Shown here piece by piece: positions 13,262 to 26,711 of a DNA stretch of 64,000 bases (positions are counted from its first letter, which is position 1; the number at the start of each line of letters is the position of its first letter). The stretch is from Paramecium octaurelia (taxonomy: Eukaryota > Ciliophora > Oligohymenophorea > Peniculida > Parameciidae), in NCBI GenBank assembly GCA_905182995.1, contig CAJJDP010000034.1:1-64000 (forward strand), given 5' to 3'. The notes under the pieces are model-generated. The model saw nothing but the letters and a program-made list of their open reading frames with translations, ran no database searches and was not told the origin of the DNA. A program made the translations under genes and the position numbers.

Positions 13262-13716
13262 ATGAGCAACAAAAATTTGTCTAATTGATGCTAAATAATC
13301 TTATTCTTTTACAGGGAACTAGAAGGTCCAAATATGCACTCCTATAGTTATTTTTGAGAAAATATTGAGTCTATCGGAGAAGTTAAGTGGCTGATAGTCA
13401 ATAAGTATCTTTTGCCTAATATGTGATGATGGTATCATTTAGGGTAAATGAAAATGATATTGTTTTGTACATTATGGATGATCAAAGGGAACAGTAGAAA
13501 AAAATAAAGTAATATCTATAAGAATATGCCTATATGCTAGAAGAAGATGTTTTAGAAGAATCATAAAATATATTCTACTTAGAGAAGTTAAAAGAATAAA
13601 TAAGTAAGGAGATATTGGAAGGACTAATAATAATATGCTTCAAGATTAATAATTAATTGTTAGAACTTTACTTGAATGAAATGAAGCCTTTTAATAATTA
13701 TAATATTCTTTATTGA
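13262..13716 (+). CDS. Small hypothetical protein, 131 residues (tentative exons)
   Basis: I do not recognise the product. The best-supported part is the last exon (from 13,370), whose frame stays open for about 115 codons and gives a charged, helix-prone sequence rich in Glu, Lys, Gln and Leu. Two introns are proposed: 13,279-13,314 (36 nt, longer than the others in this window, so doubtful) and 13,347-13,369 (23 nt). With both removed, the length is a multiple of three. An ATG at 13,427 could be the start if the upstream exons are wrong. It converges with the giant anoctamin gene, whose stop is 494 bp downstream. Confidence 0.4.
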
Positions 13717-14210
13717 TCTAAACCAAATATTAAAAATTTAATTATTCAAAGCTTAAAAATCTAATGGAATAGTGTAAAACAGATAATCATGTCATAAATT
13801 TTGTGATCATATCCAATTTTTTGAAAAACAAAAAAATAATAATTTTTATGAGAATGAATCAAACAGAGATACTTGTGATTTCCTTAATATTGATTATTTT
13901 TTAAAGTTTTATTTAATAAAACCCGTAAACAAATTTGTTTTTACTATTCATACATTTGTTTTTAATTAAATTGTTTCCTAAGTAAGAATTTCTTCTTCTT
14001 ATACATTTAATTTTTAGGTAGTAAAATTAGAATTAACTAAATCATAATTTATTAAAACTCTTTTAATAATATGGGCAATAGATTTATTCTAACTCAAAAC
14101 GTTTTTGTATAATTATTTGATCAATAATATTTGAATTTTAGTAAATATAACAAAATAAAAACAAACTTTAAGCAATAAAATTTCAATATTTAATCATTTG
14201 CCTTGAGAAA
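13717..14210. other. Convergent intergenic region
   Basis: This is 494 bp of very AT-rich sequence between two convergent genes. On the minus strand the frame of the anoctamin-like gene stays open for about 20 further codons after its TGA, but no intron that would rescue it is obvious. Nothing else is seen. Confidence 0.5.
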
Positions 14211-17200
14211 TCAAAGCAAAGCGAATAAGGTCAATACATTTATTTTCTGTTTCAAAGTAATTAAATATTGCCAAAGCCTAAAATCTTTATTATTAAATAC
14301 ATCTAAGAATTAAGTAACACCATCTAGTTACCCTATGGCACTGGCTAAAATAACATCATCCAAAATCTTAATTGATTCTAATTTTGTACGTCCTAAAACA
14401 ATTTACCTTTGATTACGTTTTCCAACAGATTAATAGATAAAATTAGCTAAATGAGTTTTTATTGATTTTATCAGGTTAGAGTGAAAGTAATCAAATATTT
14501 TAATTAGTTGCTTTTCCTAATTAATTAAACCTTAAACCAAAAATTTTATTTCTACTATGTCAAATTGTTATAAACTTATTATTTCCTCAACACATATTAA
14601 ATATTGACTATAAAGCCAACGGTTGTGAACACCTTAATAATAAAAAAATAATCCTTTTAATGGATGCTATCTTATGTCAAACCACTCTTTTAGACATACT
14701 TCTGTATCTTCAATTAAACTTTAAGCCTAGTGTTTTTAATTTAGAAATTAAAACGATTAACACTGAATAAGGTACATAAGAGAAACATAGGGATGAACAA
14801 GTTTTTTATCCTTTGACTGAAGTTTAATATATCCGTCAATTCCTTTTTAACAGCATTACAGGATCCAGGTATTCAATAACTTCTGATTTATTCCATTTTT
14901 TGTTCCAAGTAGAATATTCAGTTGAAAATCTAAAATTTTTAACTTTTAATCAATCTCAGTGATTTCTGATATCAAATTGAATTTTAGTGCATAGTATGCG
15001 GATTGCTTCATTTCTTCATTGACAATTTTTAATTTTTATATCTCTATATAATTGGAATGGTCAGTAAAACAATTTTCAATTTGTATCTAATCATTTTAAT
15101 TTAATAAATAAGAAAAATAAGTTGCATATATCATTTACAAGTAATTTATATGAATTTTATTCTATAACTCTAGTTATAACTCAAAGAGCAAATTAAATTT
15201 TGGCAAATCTTTTTCAATATTAATTAGGATTCTTATATGGTTTAAAATTGCTTCATTAACGAAATCCTTATTAAACAAGTGAATATAATCAACATCATGA
15301 CTCTCATTAATTAGTTATTCATATACCTAGAACTAAAAATTTTAGAGAGTGGTGTTAATAGGATATTCTTAAACCTAAATTAAGTCGTTTAATTTACTAT
15401 TTCATTGTTGGCAATTGAAATAATTGTTCTTTATTACTTTAAACAAGCATCAATATAAGACAAAGTTTTATTAGAATATTTTAAAGCATTTTCATAATCT
15501 ATTAAATTAAGATGGAATCTACATTTTAGCTGCGCGAGAAGAGCATACATAAGAGTAGTTTCCTTATATTCACATAATCTTGTTCTAACTATTAAAATTT
15601 ATGTTACATATATTATTTTTTTGGTTCAATATTTCCCATCATTGCATTGACAACATCTAAAAAGGATTCAAATAGATGCATCAATCTACTAAGTTGTGTT
15701 TAATTTTATAAGATACTCAAAGTTTCGACCAATATTTCAGAAATTAAATGGTAATCTTAATTTATCATTAAATTAAATAGCAAATATTAACAATTGAACT
15801 TAATATCTTCAAAATATAGAAAATTAGGAGTATATTCATACAAATACTTTGAAGGGAGTGGCAGGCAATTGCTTTTATTCTTATATACATTCTCTAAAAT
15901 CTGAAGGTCTTAATCAAAACCACTATGAATTTTATGAAATATAAATGCTTAAGAATTAAGTAATCTTTACGAGAATTAGTAAATTAAATCAAACATATCA
16001 AATTACTAAAAATATATATACGAATGAAGCAAGGCCAAAACTATGATTGAGCATTCGAAATCTCGGTTAAGATATTATCTTATCTGCATATATGATTATT
16101 TTAAGTTTGAATGAGATATGATACTACAATTAAGGAATTGACAGAATAATTAATATTGTTGTTATTGTGATAAACTAATATCAAATTGAAGTTCTTGGAT
16201 CTATTAATTATTTATTTATATGCATTTTAAAGATTAACAGTAAAATTTTGGATTTGATGCTAATTGACTTATCTAATTAATTGCATTTTCTAATTATTGA
16301 GTTTTTTGTAAATTCAAATTTTCAATAAGTTTTGGTGAATATGCAAAACAAATTGAAAGGTAGTAGAATATTTATAACTCACTCAGGTTTTGATGGAAAA
16401 ACCAAGAATCATTTTGAGGTTAAAATTATGAATGGAAGTCCTATAATAATTTAATAAATGAAAATTATTTCATCAAATGAATATTCTATTTACTGAACTA
16501 ACATTTAATATTATGAGGTGTTGGTTAAAATTCATCAAGATGTAAGATTTACTGTATAGATTTAATTTAGCAAAGTCTTTGAAAAGAGTTTATCTAAACT
16601 TAGTCACATTGAGCTAGTAATATTTTTCTGTTCTCTAAAGTAGGATTTAAATTTGAAATTGCAATTATTTACAATTTCATAAAATCATCATCATCTGATT
16701 CAATTAAGTTAACAAATTTTTTTCTATTTATTTCATTCCATTTCATTTCTCTAATTTTTAAGTATTTTCCAACTTCACAATTCTCATTTGTGTGTGTTGA
16801 AAATAAAGATTGGTTATCTTTGCTCAATAAAATTAATTAATTTTTATAAAAATTAAATAAATCTGTGTTTGCTCCCTCTAATGCTACGAATTCTTTATAA
16901 TGATTTTATTCTTATTCGTTTTTTTAATCAAAATTAATTATTAGTTGTAAAAATTTATAATAGAGTAATTAGGAATAATAAAGCTAATTCTCTTCAGTTA
17001 ATAATTAATTTGGAGACTCTTAACCATAATTCTCTAATATTTCATCATCTAAAGGTGATGTTTATTCAAAGTTTATCAAGGCTGTACTGCAATCTAAAGG
17101 TATGTCTAATAATAAAGGTCTTGGTTCAGGAAAAACTATAGTTTGTTAATTTTAGATTATTTCTTAGAATTGAATATCAGCAAGTTTATAATTTTAATGA

Positions 17201-20200
17201 AAGTATGTTTAAATAGCCCTTAGTGCTTAGAATTAGTTTAAATATCTTTATATTTGAGTTTGGTATTGAATTATTATTGGAATATAATCTTTATTTTTTC
17301 TTAATGTATTTATTAAATTTAATCTATCAAAAGAACTTATAGATGACGCCTAATTGTTGTTTTATTTTATTTTTCGTTTTAATATAATACTTTATTCTAT
17401 GTCTGATAGATTTTCTAATTTGATATTCAAATTCAACTATCGAAATATGATTCTGAGTTGAATTTTACATCGTTTTAATGCCTCTATCAACTTACAATTC
17501 TCTAAATTTATCTCCAGTCTTAAAGCAAACAAAGTAGATATCTTAAAATAATATATTAATAATATATCTAGAATTTTCTTAATTTCATTTGATTTTAAAA
17601 GGTAAGAATGCAGATTTTTGGAAAAATAATTGATAAAGCAGAGAAGTAGATTAGAGTCATTTTAAAATGAATTAATTTTCATATAATTCTCAACCTCTTG
17701 TATAAGATCTAATGCTGTTTTAAATTGTTTAATTCTAAAATGGAAATTTATTTAATGCTTCATTAGTTCCATATATTATTGATAATTAATTTCTTTTTTT
17801 TATTAAGTCTAATATTTCTATTCAAGGATAAATTATGATTTAAAATTATTTACTTTTTCTATCAAACTGTAATAGTCTAATTCTACAAAACGTTATTAAA
17901 CAGAAATCATCTCAATTATTTAGGTAGGAGATTTGTGTTATAGCATAATTTCAGATAACAAATACTACATTGGATTATCCATAGTATTTATTGCATTTTG
18001 TAAATCCTCAATAGGTTTGAGTAATATCATTTCAGCTATCATTTAAACTAATTACTAGATAGAGTTTGTTTCCTAAGTAACTGAATTAAGCACCATATAT
18101 TCATTCTAAACTAAAATATAATTATAAATAGAAATATTGGCTATTTTATGCTTCTGCAATAAAATTAAATTTGAATACAAAAACTACTTTAATTCTTCAA
18201 CAGTGTAATGGAGTGAGTGCTTTCTTCGAAAAGAAATTACTTAATATAAGCTTTTAGAATTTGAACAAGAGTATAAGGAAACACAATATCCCTTTATTAA
18301 GAAATCATCTATTTAATCAACAATATTTAATAATCTAATATAATTCTTACTTTATCCTAAAAATACACCATAACCACTATTGTAAAATTTTTAAAATTAT
18401 AAATTTTAACCATGCCGAACTTGGAAAAATTGCATTAAATATTCTTTTTCATCAATTTATACTTACCATAAAATATCATGAATATGTTTTTTAATTTTAA
18501 TATTTGGGATCGGATTAATTTCATCAATAAAATATTGTAATGAATATTCTTCTAATTTTGTAGTATATTGTTCAAATATATAGGTATCTTTAGATTTATC
18601 AATTACATTTTTGTAGATATCTGACTTTAGACTTTAAAGGTGATAAATTTTATTATTTAATCTTCCATTTGTAGATTGAAATATGTAAGATGATTTTTGC
18701 CTAAATAAATATCAATAATTGTTACTCGTATTCTAATTAATCAAATAAATCAATAAACATATCTAATGTATATTAGTTGATAGATGAGTATTAGACCAAG
18801 GCGCTAAACTTTTTATGTATGTCTGATTCAAACTGAACTGAGCTCAATTTTTTTTTTGCCTCGTATTAAAGAATTGCAATTTAGAGTGATGATTTTTTTA
18901 TAGTTTATTTACGAAATCCTTTAAAAAATAGGCATCTATAACGAAAAATTTGGACTTTTCGACAATTCAACCAAGATTTCTTCGTTATGAAATTTGTTTT
19001 TTTTTAAAGGATTACAGCTTATTCACATTTTTCATCTTAGGTTAATTCAGTTCCAAATTATTTAAGTTATTTCTTAAATTTAATGTAAGCTTTATCTGTA
19101 TAAAATTCAAATTATGTATCATAACTTTATCTTAAAATTTTATATCTTTTGTAGTCCAAATTATGTAAGATTTTCAACTTTCTTTGAATAAAGGATTGGC
19201 TTAAATGAATTCTAAAGTCACTCCACAACATAGTATAGTTTGACAAAAGATTCAATCTAAATAAAAATCTCCAAATTTTTATCCTATCCGATATTAATTT
19301 CTTTTCATCTTATCTCAAGGATGAAAATTGGAATGCCCAATTACTTATCCTTTTTGAAAAATAATCGCGTAAAAATTAATAATCTAAAGTTTTTACATTT
19401 TTTATTTTTTTTTCCCATTCATTTTACTTAGTTTATTATTTTTTCAGAATTAGCGCATCTGATTTTTAATCCTCCTTTTTTAAGAATAGTGCAGATCCAC
19501 TCTAGTAATCAATAGTGTCTTAAAATAATTTTAAACCTGTATTAGATGCTAACAACTACTTCTAAGAGTCGTTGTTTTAAGGAAATTCAAGTAATTTCTA
19601 TTATAACTACTCATCTTCAGCCACAAGTCTTTTTGATATAATTCCTATATTTTTAGAATAGAAATATGAGATATCTTCATCTGAACTTATGGTTTCAAAA
19701 TTATGAGTAAAATAAATCTCTTTAGCAGCAAAAATTTTATAAATTGGGTTTCTTTATAATTGTTCTTTATCTTATTTTTCTTTCCTGCTCTTATTCATTA
19801 AAATTTGAATGTTGCTCTTGTAAATATATTTTCCTCTTTGAATAATTTATTGCATTATTCTAGGGGGATTACCAAAGAGAGACAAAGTTATGCATTTAAT
19901 TAAAAAATGATAAAATAGCAAAGTTAAAAATAATAGAATGATATCATCCAAAAATCTACTCTTATAATATATGCTAGTAATTCCTGAATTACTTAAGATG
20001 GCGACCAAATTTATTAATTAATTTAAGTCATCCCATACACCTAAGGAGCCTTCATTTTTAGGCCAAGGTCTTTATAATTAATAGCATAACTTAAGTTTTA
20101 AAGTCTACACTTATAATATCATCCAAATCCAAAATAATGTTACACTAAGAGGAAATACACAACCAAATAGATTTATAAGAGTTGAAAATAGGAAAAATTC

Positions 20201-23200
20201 CATATATTCATCAACAATACCATCCTTTTCTGAAGATCTCCAAAATGGAATTTTCTAACTTTAGTCCTAAACTAGTTAAAGCAAACTATCAGTATTTTAG
20301 ATTTATTAATTTATATGAAATTATCCTTTAAATTAAAAATATAATCTAAAATACTTTATGAATTGTAAAGTAAATATCCAGAAGATGGTTGTTGCAAAAA
20401 AGTATTATATTTCATTCTTACAACTCTCTTCTGAGCAATACAAAGAAAAGGGAGAATTTAGAAATTATATCACTAATAAAGGAAATAATCCTGAAAGACT
20501 ATATAAAGTGTATTTTTTTATTGTGTAGCTAGTTTCATATTAACTTGAAATTTGAAAATTCTCAAAATCAGTCAAAAATGTGGCAATTTATTCATAATAT
20601 TATTCAATTAGTTTCTGGATTCCAAAATTTAATGAGGAGGATATGATAATTTCAAGGCTATAAAATTCATTATTTAATTCCTTAAATTTTGCCTTAAGAA
20701 AAAGGTTGAAAAAATAAATACCAATAATTACCCCAAAATCCGAACCTATCAAAAGAATCAATATAAAAATGGAGATAATAAGTTTTGAGATAATTTAAGC
20801 TTGGGATGATCCTAATGAATTTAATTCATCATTTTCAACAGAACGAATCTATTAACCTTTAAATGACATAAGAACTAACTTCTCTTATGTTCTTTTATTA
20901 AATCCTTATCTAATATTGAATTTAATTTAAGTTGTCCTCCAATAATCAGTTACAAATGAGTTCCATAACATAACTAATAAAGAGAATATTGAAATTATTG
21001 CTGTGTAAGTTTATTTGTCTAATTCTTTTGAAGTGATCATGGCAATGGTAAATATAAATCCTAAAATGGATAAAACAGAATAACATAAAATATGATGGGT
21101 TGTAAATTCTAGAAACAATCCAATTTTTTCTCCAAAGTAAGAGCAAATTCTCTCTTTTGGCAGTACCCATGGTTCCTTATAATTAAATTCCCAATCACTA
21201 ACCAAATCAAAAGGTCTCTTTTTATAAAATTTATTTTGTTCACTTACAGCAATTTAAATATTTTTACACCAGCCATATAATTCATAGAAGTCGTGTAAGC
21301 AGAAAATTTTATTCACTAGTTTTAATTTTATCAGGGTATCCAAACTAATGCATGATTAGATAACTGAATATGCTAATTTCAATCTCTCGTTACTTGGAAA
21401 TAAAGTAATGTCATTTTTCTCATTTTTAATATATCTGCACCATCTTAATTAATATCTTTCAATATTCCTAGTGGAAGAGTCCTTCTTATGTATTTAAAAT
21501 GGAGCATATAAATCAAAAGGTGTTATATTATACCTCTCCCAAACTGTTCTTAACATATGGTTTGTACAATTTGCTACTTTTAAAGATTCATTAAAAATTT
21601 TTAAATAATTATGGGCTAATTATTATTGCAAATATAATTTTATTTTTTTTATTTATGGCAATTTGGAAGATATTACTAAACTATTAGATTGAATAATAAG
21701 TTATTATACTTCCTCATGTAAGTCTCTAATATGCTTTTATTCTTCTTCATTAAATTCATCAAACTGTTTATGCTTTGAATGAGTTCTGATAGCAACAAGT
21801 TGTTCAACTGTTTTTTATTTGTCTATGATCAAAGCAATATCACTTTTAAGTTAGAATTCTTTTCTGCAAAGATTAATATGATTATTTAAATGAACTAGAT
21901 ATTTGTAATATGCTGTCCATTCCTCATCACTTGGCCCATCTTAATCTCCATGAATATCTGATTTTCCATATTAAAATAATTCTATATTTAGTCCGGTTTA
22001 CCCAACTTCTCTTGCAACCTTCTTAAAATTAATCTATTATATTTGTTCAGTAATTAAAGGTCGCAAATATTTCAGATAAGGAGATATTTGATAATCCTGA
22101 GGTCTCCATAACCTTCCATTTAACCTTAAAGGACGATATTATCTATCAACAGGCTCTTGGGATAGTAAATCAGTAAAGCAATAGCTAATTTTTTTTGGTA
22201 ATTAGCAATTTTCAGCAGCTGTTTCAAGCATTTTCTCTGACATATACAATAGCAGAAATATTTTTTCCCCATCTTCTGATATCTACTATTTAACCTGAAA
22301 TCCTCTTCTTGTAAATTATACAATTAGTATATTTCTAATTAATGTCAAAATATCAGCTGTTACTTTTTGTGTTCTATGCCAAAATTTACCAGATTATCTA
22401 AGATATTCTCCTTAGCTATATGCTTTTTTTTGTATATATTAAAGCTTTTAGTAATCCACTTAAAAATATTCGCTGATGCTATTAATGTTCCCTAAGTTGG
22501 CCATAATGTTTCCGATTAATTACTATCTAAATTATGTCACTAATTTTTATATTATATTATTTTGCTCTTCCTTTTGATAATCTTATGTCTAAAATTTATT
22601 TTAAAAATTATTTTCCATTAAGTATGAAGATCTAGGACTTTGTTCAGACTTATAAAATAAATCCTATGCTGAACCTAATTAATAAAGAGCATTTCGTTAT
22701 TCATTTGTTTATGTTTCAAGTCTTCTGGTTCGAATATCATAGACTGAATAAGATTTATGATCTAATAATTATAAGAACACATATTCTATTGCTTTTAAAA
22801 ATAACTTTTCTTTATTTGATTATTCATCTATTAACACTGATTATATGATTTACTCAAAGATTTCTAATTGATTATATTGAAATTCTTAGTCATCCTAAAC
22901 AAAATCAGGGTTATGCAGACTTCATATAATTTTATTTTAGTTACCTAATAATTGCTTCTGGTTATTCTAAATCTAATGTATTATTATCAGAGCAATCAAC
23001 ATTTTTATAGCCGTTTAATCGCTCTTCTTCTTCCAATCCTATTTCTTACCCGAAAAGCAACTTCAGATAGGTTTCAAAAGTTTGAATATATGACTCAACT
23101 TGCTCTAACTTTTTTGTTTACTTATTTCTAATGGTTGGTTGAGATAATTAAGATTAAAAAATGTTATTGGATGGTTTTGAAGCATTAGTCTGAATAAAAT

Positions 23201-23555
23201 TATATTAGCTTTTTCTACTACTCATTAATTAAAATATAAAATCAATAATTACTTTTAATTCTGCAAATATAATTTTACAGAATTTTAATTTTTTCACTAT
23301 CCAACTATTTTAATAGCATTTTAACAGAAGTTTCTTCGGATATCCATCAATACCAATATCCAAAGGAGTATTCTATTTTAAACAGAATAAGAATTTTTAG
23401 AATTTATTGAACTGAAAACAAAGAAAATTTAAATTCTGAAGAAAAATGAACTACTAAACCTCTAATTTTTTAGCAGTTTTTTTTATACGCGTAATATGTA
23501 TTAGTTCTTTCTTGTCTACCATATCAAATGTTATTGAAAAGAAACCTATACTCAT
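14211..23555 (-). CDS. Giant anoctamin (TMEM16)-like membrane protein, about 3,089 residues
   Basis: The reading frame stays free of TGA for 9.3 kb once three introns (22,920-22,944, 18,588-18,606 and 15,303-15,333) are removed, and the length is then exactly divisible by three. Around residues 800-1,230 it carries anoctamin hallmarks: YFGEKIGLFLEF before the first membrane segment, TDYWRTTQIK after the second, and DEYMEFF followed by QRPWP and a GVWDDL motif near the end of the membrane core. Anoctamins are calcium-activated channels or lipid scramblases. The EYME pair of the calcium site is present, but the positions expected to hold the next Glu and Asp look like Gln and Leu. About 1,850 residues of Gln/Lys-rich, probably helical sequence with IQ-like basic patches follow the core, which is very long for this family. 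An in-frame ATG at 23,522 is an alternative start. The family call is from motifs; the function of the tail is unknown. Confidence 0.75.
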
Positions 23556-23795
23556 ATAGACAGAAATCCTATTAAAAATGATAAATTATGATATTAAACG
23601 AGATATAAATTTTTTTTGTATTTATTAGAGATTTTGTTAATTCAGAAAATGCAACTATTATTTAGTTTGCTTTTAATAGTAGAATAATAATTTAGATTTA
23701 AAAATATGAAAATAATTTAGATATATAATTATATAGCAAACTTATAATTTATCGATTTTAATTTTATTAATAATATATTTTTATTAAAAATACTC

Positions 23796-24940
23796 TCAGA
23801 ATTTAGTTGTTTCATCTTCTAATTCTGGATCGTCATCCAATGGCTTAATTTTCTAGAGTCCCAATCTATTTAATTATTTCTCTGATTTAACGACATAACT
23901 CTTAGTGAAATCAGCTTTTTCTATTGTATTTCTGTAAGGAATGGGCATATATTTTCTGTATCTCTACATCAATCGTTTTCTTCTTCTATTTAATTTATCA
24001 TATTCATGCTAAGTCATATTAAGTTTAATTTTTTAAGGCCTTTCAACAAATGGTGTGAATATTAAATCGTTATCCAATTCACTTGGATCCATGATCTGTT
24101 ATTTAATATCTCCAAGATCCTATTTTACTATGAATAAACTAATTGTTTACTCTACTCCTAAGAAACAGGTTTGCTGGCAAAAAGAAGAGTTCTATCATCG
24201 CCTTCTTTCATATCTTGCAAAATGCTTCCTCTGTATTCAAAATCTGTATGGTGAGGTAAGACTTAGGGTAAAACATCATCGAATGTATGGAATCTACCTC
24301 TGAATAAATGAATGTGGTCAAGTTTCTCCATTCTATACACAGTATTTGGTAACATTTTGGAAACAGTCCAAGCAACCTAAATTGAAAGAGTAAATTACTA
24401 ATTATTCTGGTTTTTGGAGGATTAGATCTCTGAATTTTATTTATTTTAAATTTCCTACATAACCTGTATGGTAAGTAAGGACTTTATAATTGATTTTTTT
24501 GCCTGTTAAATACATGTTGCAGCCATTAACAATAATAAATTTATCTGTAACTTTCCCAGGTTCATTATTTCGAAATGTTGGCTTATGTTTTCCACTCAGA
24601 TGGTAGGCAATTTTTGAACACATCTTACCATATGGGAATCTTGATGCATCAAATAAGTGATAAGTAATTCCCCCTTTGTGGACAGCAACATAAGTAGTGC
24701 CTGGGTAAAAATTTTTAGTATGTCTTTCATCTATTTGATGTGAAATAGGTTGTTACCTAAGGCCTGTCTGAATTCATATTCACGGGGCTTCACAAGTTCA
24801 TACTTCTCGTAAGGGTCTTTAGGATCAAGCTTGGGTCTTTTGGGCATTGGAATGTCCTTTACATAAGGTTATTCTTTATGCTTGAATTTGGGAATGGCTA
24901 ATGAAAATCTAGCCACTAGACACCTCTAAAATAATTACAT
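23796..24940 (-). CDS. Mitochondrial large-subunit ribosomal protein uL13m
   Basis: The protein is 358 residues after removing introns at 24,731-24,756, 24,377-24,398 and 24,120-24,139 (26, 22 and 20 nt). The central part (roughly residues 75-180) matches the bacterial-type L13 fold: YHLFDASRFPYGKM, then AYHLSGKHKP, VNGCNMYLTGKK and YHTGYVGNLK, the last two being L13 signatures. L13 binds 23S rRNA early in large-subunit assembly. The N-terminus (MQLFQRCLVARFSLAIPKFK) is basic and hydrophobic, fitting a mitochondrial targeting sequence. Long N- and C-terminal extensions are typical of ciliate mitoribosomal proteins. It diverges from the next gene with only 48 bp between start codons. Confidence 0.88.
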
Positions 24941-24988
24941 AAATAATAATTAATGTATTAAGCATAATTACATGGCATGAAGTTAGCT
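24941..24988. promoter_or_regulatory. Shared divergent promoter, 48 bp
   Basis: Only 48 bp separate the start codons of the uL13m gene (-) and the cysteine-rich membrane protein (+). The spacer is almost pure A/T. Both promoters must lie here or overlap the neighbouring coding region. No specific element is recognised. Confidence 0.5.
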
Positions 24989-26576
24989 ATGGCGCCTTAT
25001 CGTCGTAGAAGTTCAAAAAGTCTTTAGGAAGTACCTTCTAATGCAGATTTTGAAAGATAATAATCAAATGGCAGTCTTCGGATTGATCCTGGTCCAATTA
25101 ACATAGAAGTAAGAGAAAATAATACCAAAGTAAAAAATACTTAATTAAAGATCGTAGATTGGATTGTGTTAATAACTCCGATATGTTATACCCTTGTTAT
25201 TCTATTCTTAATCTCATGGATTTATATAACTACTCCTTAAATTAGGTATCCTTATATAGCGCACAACATTTTACAAAGGGCACATAAGATTTAATCTATG
25301 TATCCGATAATTGATATCATTGAGTTTTCTCAATTTTCTTATCATATTAGAGGATGTCCTCCTGATTTTGAAGAAGCGACTTTAGGAATTTGGGAAGGAA
25401 TTGAAAATGGCAATGTATGTGATAGATCAAATAAAAATTGTGAATCAGTTTAGAGTATGGAAGCATAAAGATTAAGGTTTTGGAAATAAAAGCTGTATTG
25501 CATTAAATATGACAAAACAGCGTAATGGCGAAATGGAAATCAATGTTAGAAATAATACAAAGCTTGCAGTTCTTACATTTGTGTCAAGCAATAGTTATAA
25601 TGCCCAATTACAGATTTATAATCAATACATCAGTAAGGGGATATATAATTTGGTAAAAACTAGTACAGAATAGTTAGAGATGAAAGACAAACACCTTTAT
25701 TATTTTTTAATATTTCAGCATCTTCAACTTGTTTAAATTTAAATGATCAGCCTCAATTTAAATCTAAAGAATATTACCCTTTATCCAAATATCCAGAATC
25801 TGGTTGCGATTAATTTGGTGATTACACTAGCATAACAAACTCATTAGATTCTGGAATGGTTTTGGAAATTTTGAAAGAAAATGACATCCTTTTTGAACAA
25901 CTTCCTCATTTTGAAGAGTATGTTTAAAATACGGATGAATATTAATTGTAGGCTTTAAGAAGTATAAAATTAAATGAAATGGTTTAATGCAACAAATTAA
26001 ATACAGAAATATTTAATAATTCAAGCAAGAAGAGTTTTAGAATCACAAGAATTATGAGAAGAAACAATCTTCCTCTGATTACAGGTTGTGTAATACTTAT
26101 TCTATTTTCAATTGTAACTATTAAGTTTCATAATAATGTATTTGATTTGTTTATCATTAGAAATATTTGACATTCATCAATAAGAGAATCACAATGATAG
26201 TTAATATAGGAGCTGCAATCATAATGATTGTGACACTGATTTATTCGTCATTTTTTTTATATGATGTCTTAGCGTCTGTATGTATTTGATATATAATTAG
26301 AATGGGCTTAAACAGATAAATGATAATCTGGATGTCTTTATATAAAACCAATGTATTAATATAAAGGGTATATTAATGGCATTGGATTAAATACATTAGT
26401 ATTCCTTTAAAATATACAACTCTAATTTAAGTTTGATCTACGCTGCATTTATAGGATCAATAATTTATTTAATAGTTCAATCCCTCTTATATATAATATA
26501 ATATATTTCTAGTAACACCCAAGTAATATGTCAAAATCCCTGGAGTAGTAGAGTTAATTATGAAATTAGATATTGA
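24989..26576 (+). CDS. Cysteine-rich four-TM ciliate protein, 513 residues
   Basis: Introns at 26,138-26,160 and 26,278-26,300 (both 23 nt) are removed. The protein has a basic N-terminus (MAPYRRRSSKS), a strong hydrophobic segment near residues 48-75 (VDWIVLITPICYTLVILF), then a large loop with about ten cysteines starting CPPDFEEATLGIWEG and ending QLQCPITD. Three further membrane segments lie in the last 150 residues (for example IGAAIIMIVTLIY). The CP...LG.W.G...C...CPI layout resembles a family of uncharacterised multi-TM proteins in ciliates. I know of no assigned function. The loop is probably lumenal or extracellular and disulphide-bonded. It converges with the PABPN1-like gene 135 bp downstream. 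Confidence 0.72.
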
Positions 26577-26711
26577 TATAATTATAAATATTTTTGAAAC
26601 ATATTTTTTTTATGATCTTTTTCTTTGAGAAGAAGAAAACAATTTTTTTTTGTATTTTTTTTTTATTTTTTTTATTTTGTAATAATATACAATGGTGGCT
26701 GTGAAAATATC
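26577..26711. other. Convergent spacer with long T tract
   Basis: This is 135 bp between two convergent stop codons. It includes a nearly uninterrupted T-rich run at 26,643-26,680, which could serve 3'-end formation for one or both genes or may simply be low-complexity sequence. Confidence 0.45.

Noticed and set aside
20946..22323. Several short standard-code frames at 20,946-22,323
   Set aside because: They are fragments of, or off-frame shadows within, the anoctamin-like gene, broken where TAA and TAG (Gln) were taken as stops.
24055..24303. Plus-strand frame opposite the uL13m gene
   Set aside because: It is antisense to well-supported exons of the ribosomal protein and shows no motif.
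25639..25669. Possible 31-nt intron (GTAAGG...CTAG) in the cysteine-rich protein
   Set aside because: Removing it shifts the frame; the unspliced frame continues into good protein sequence, so it is kept as coding.
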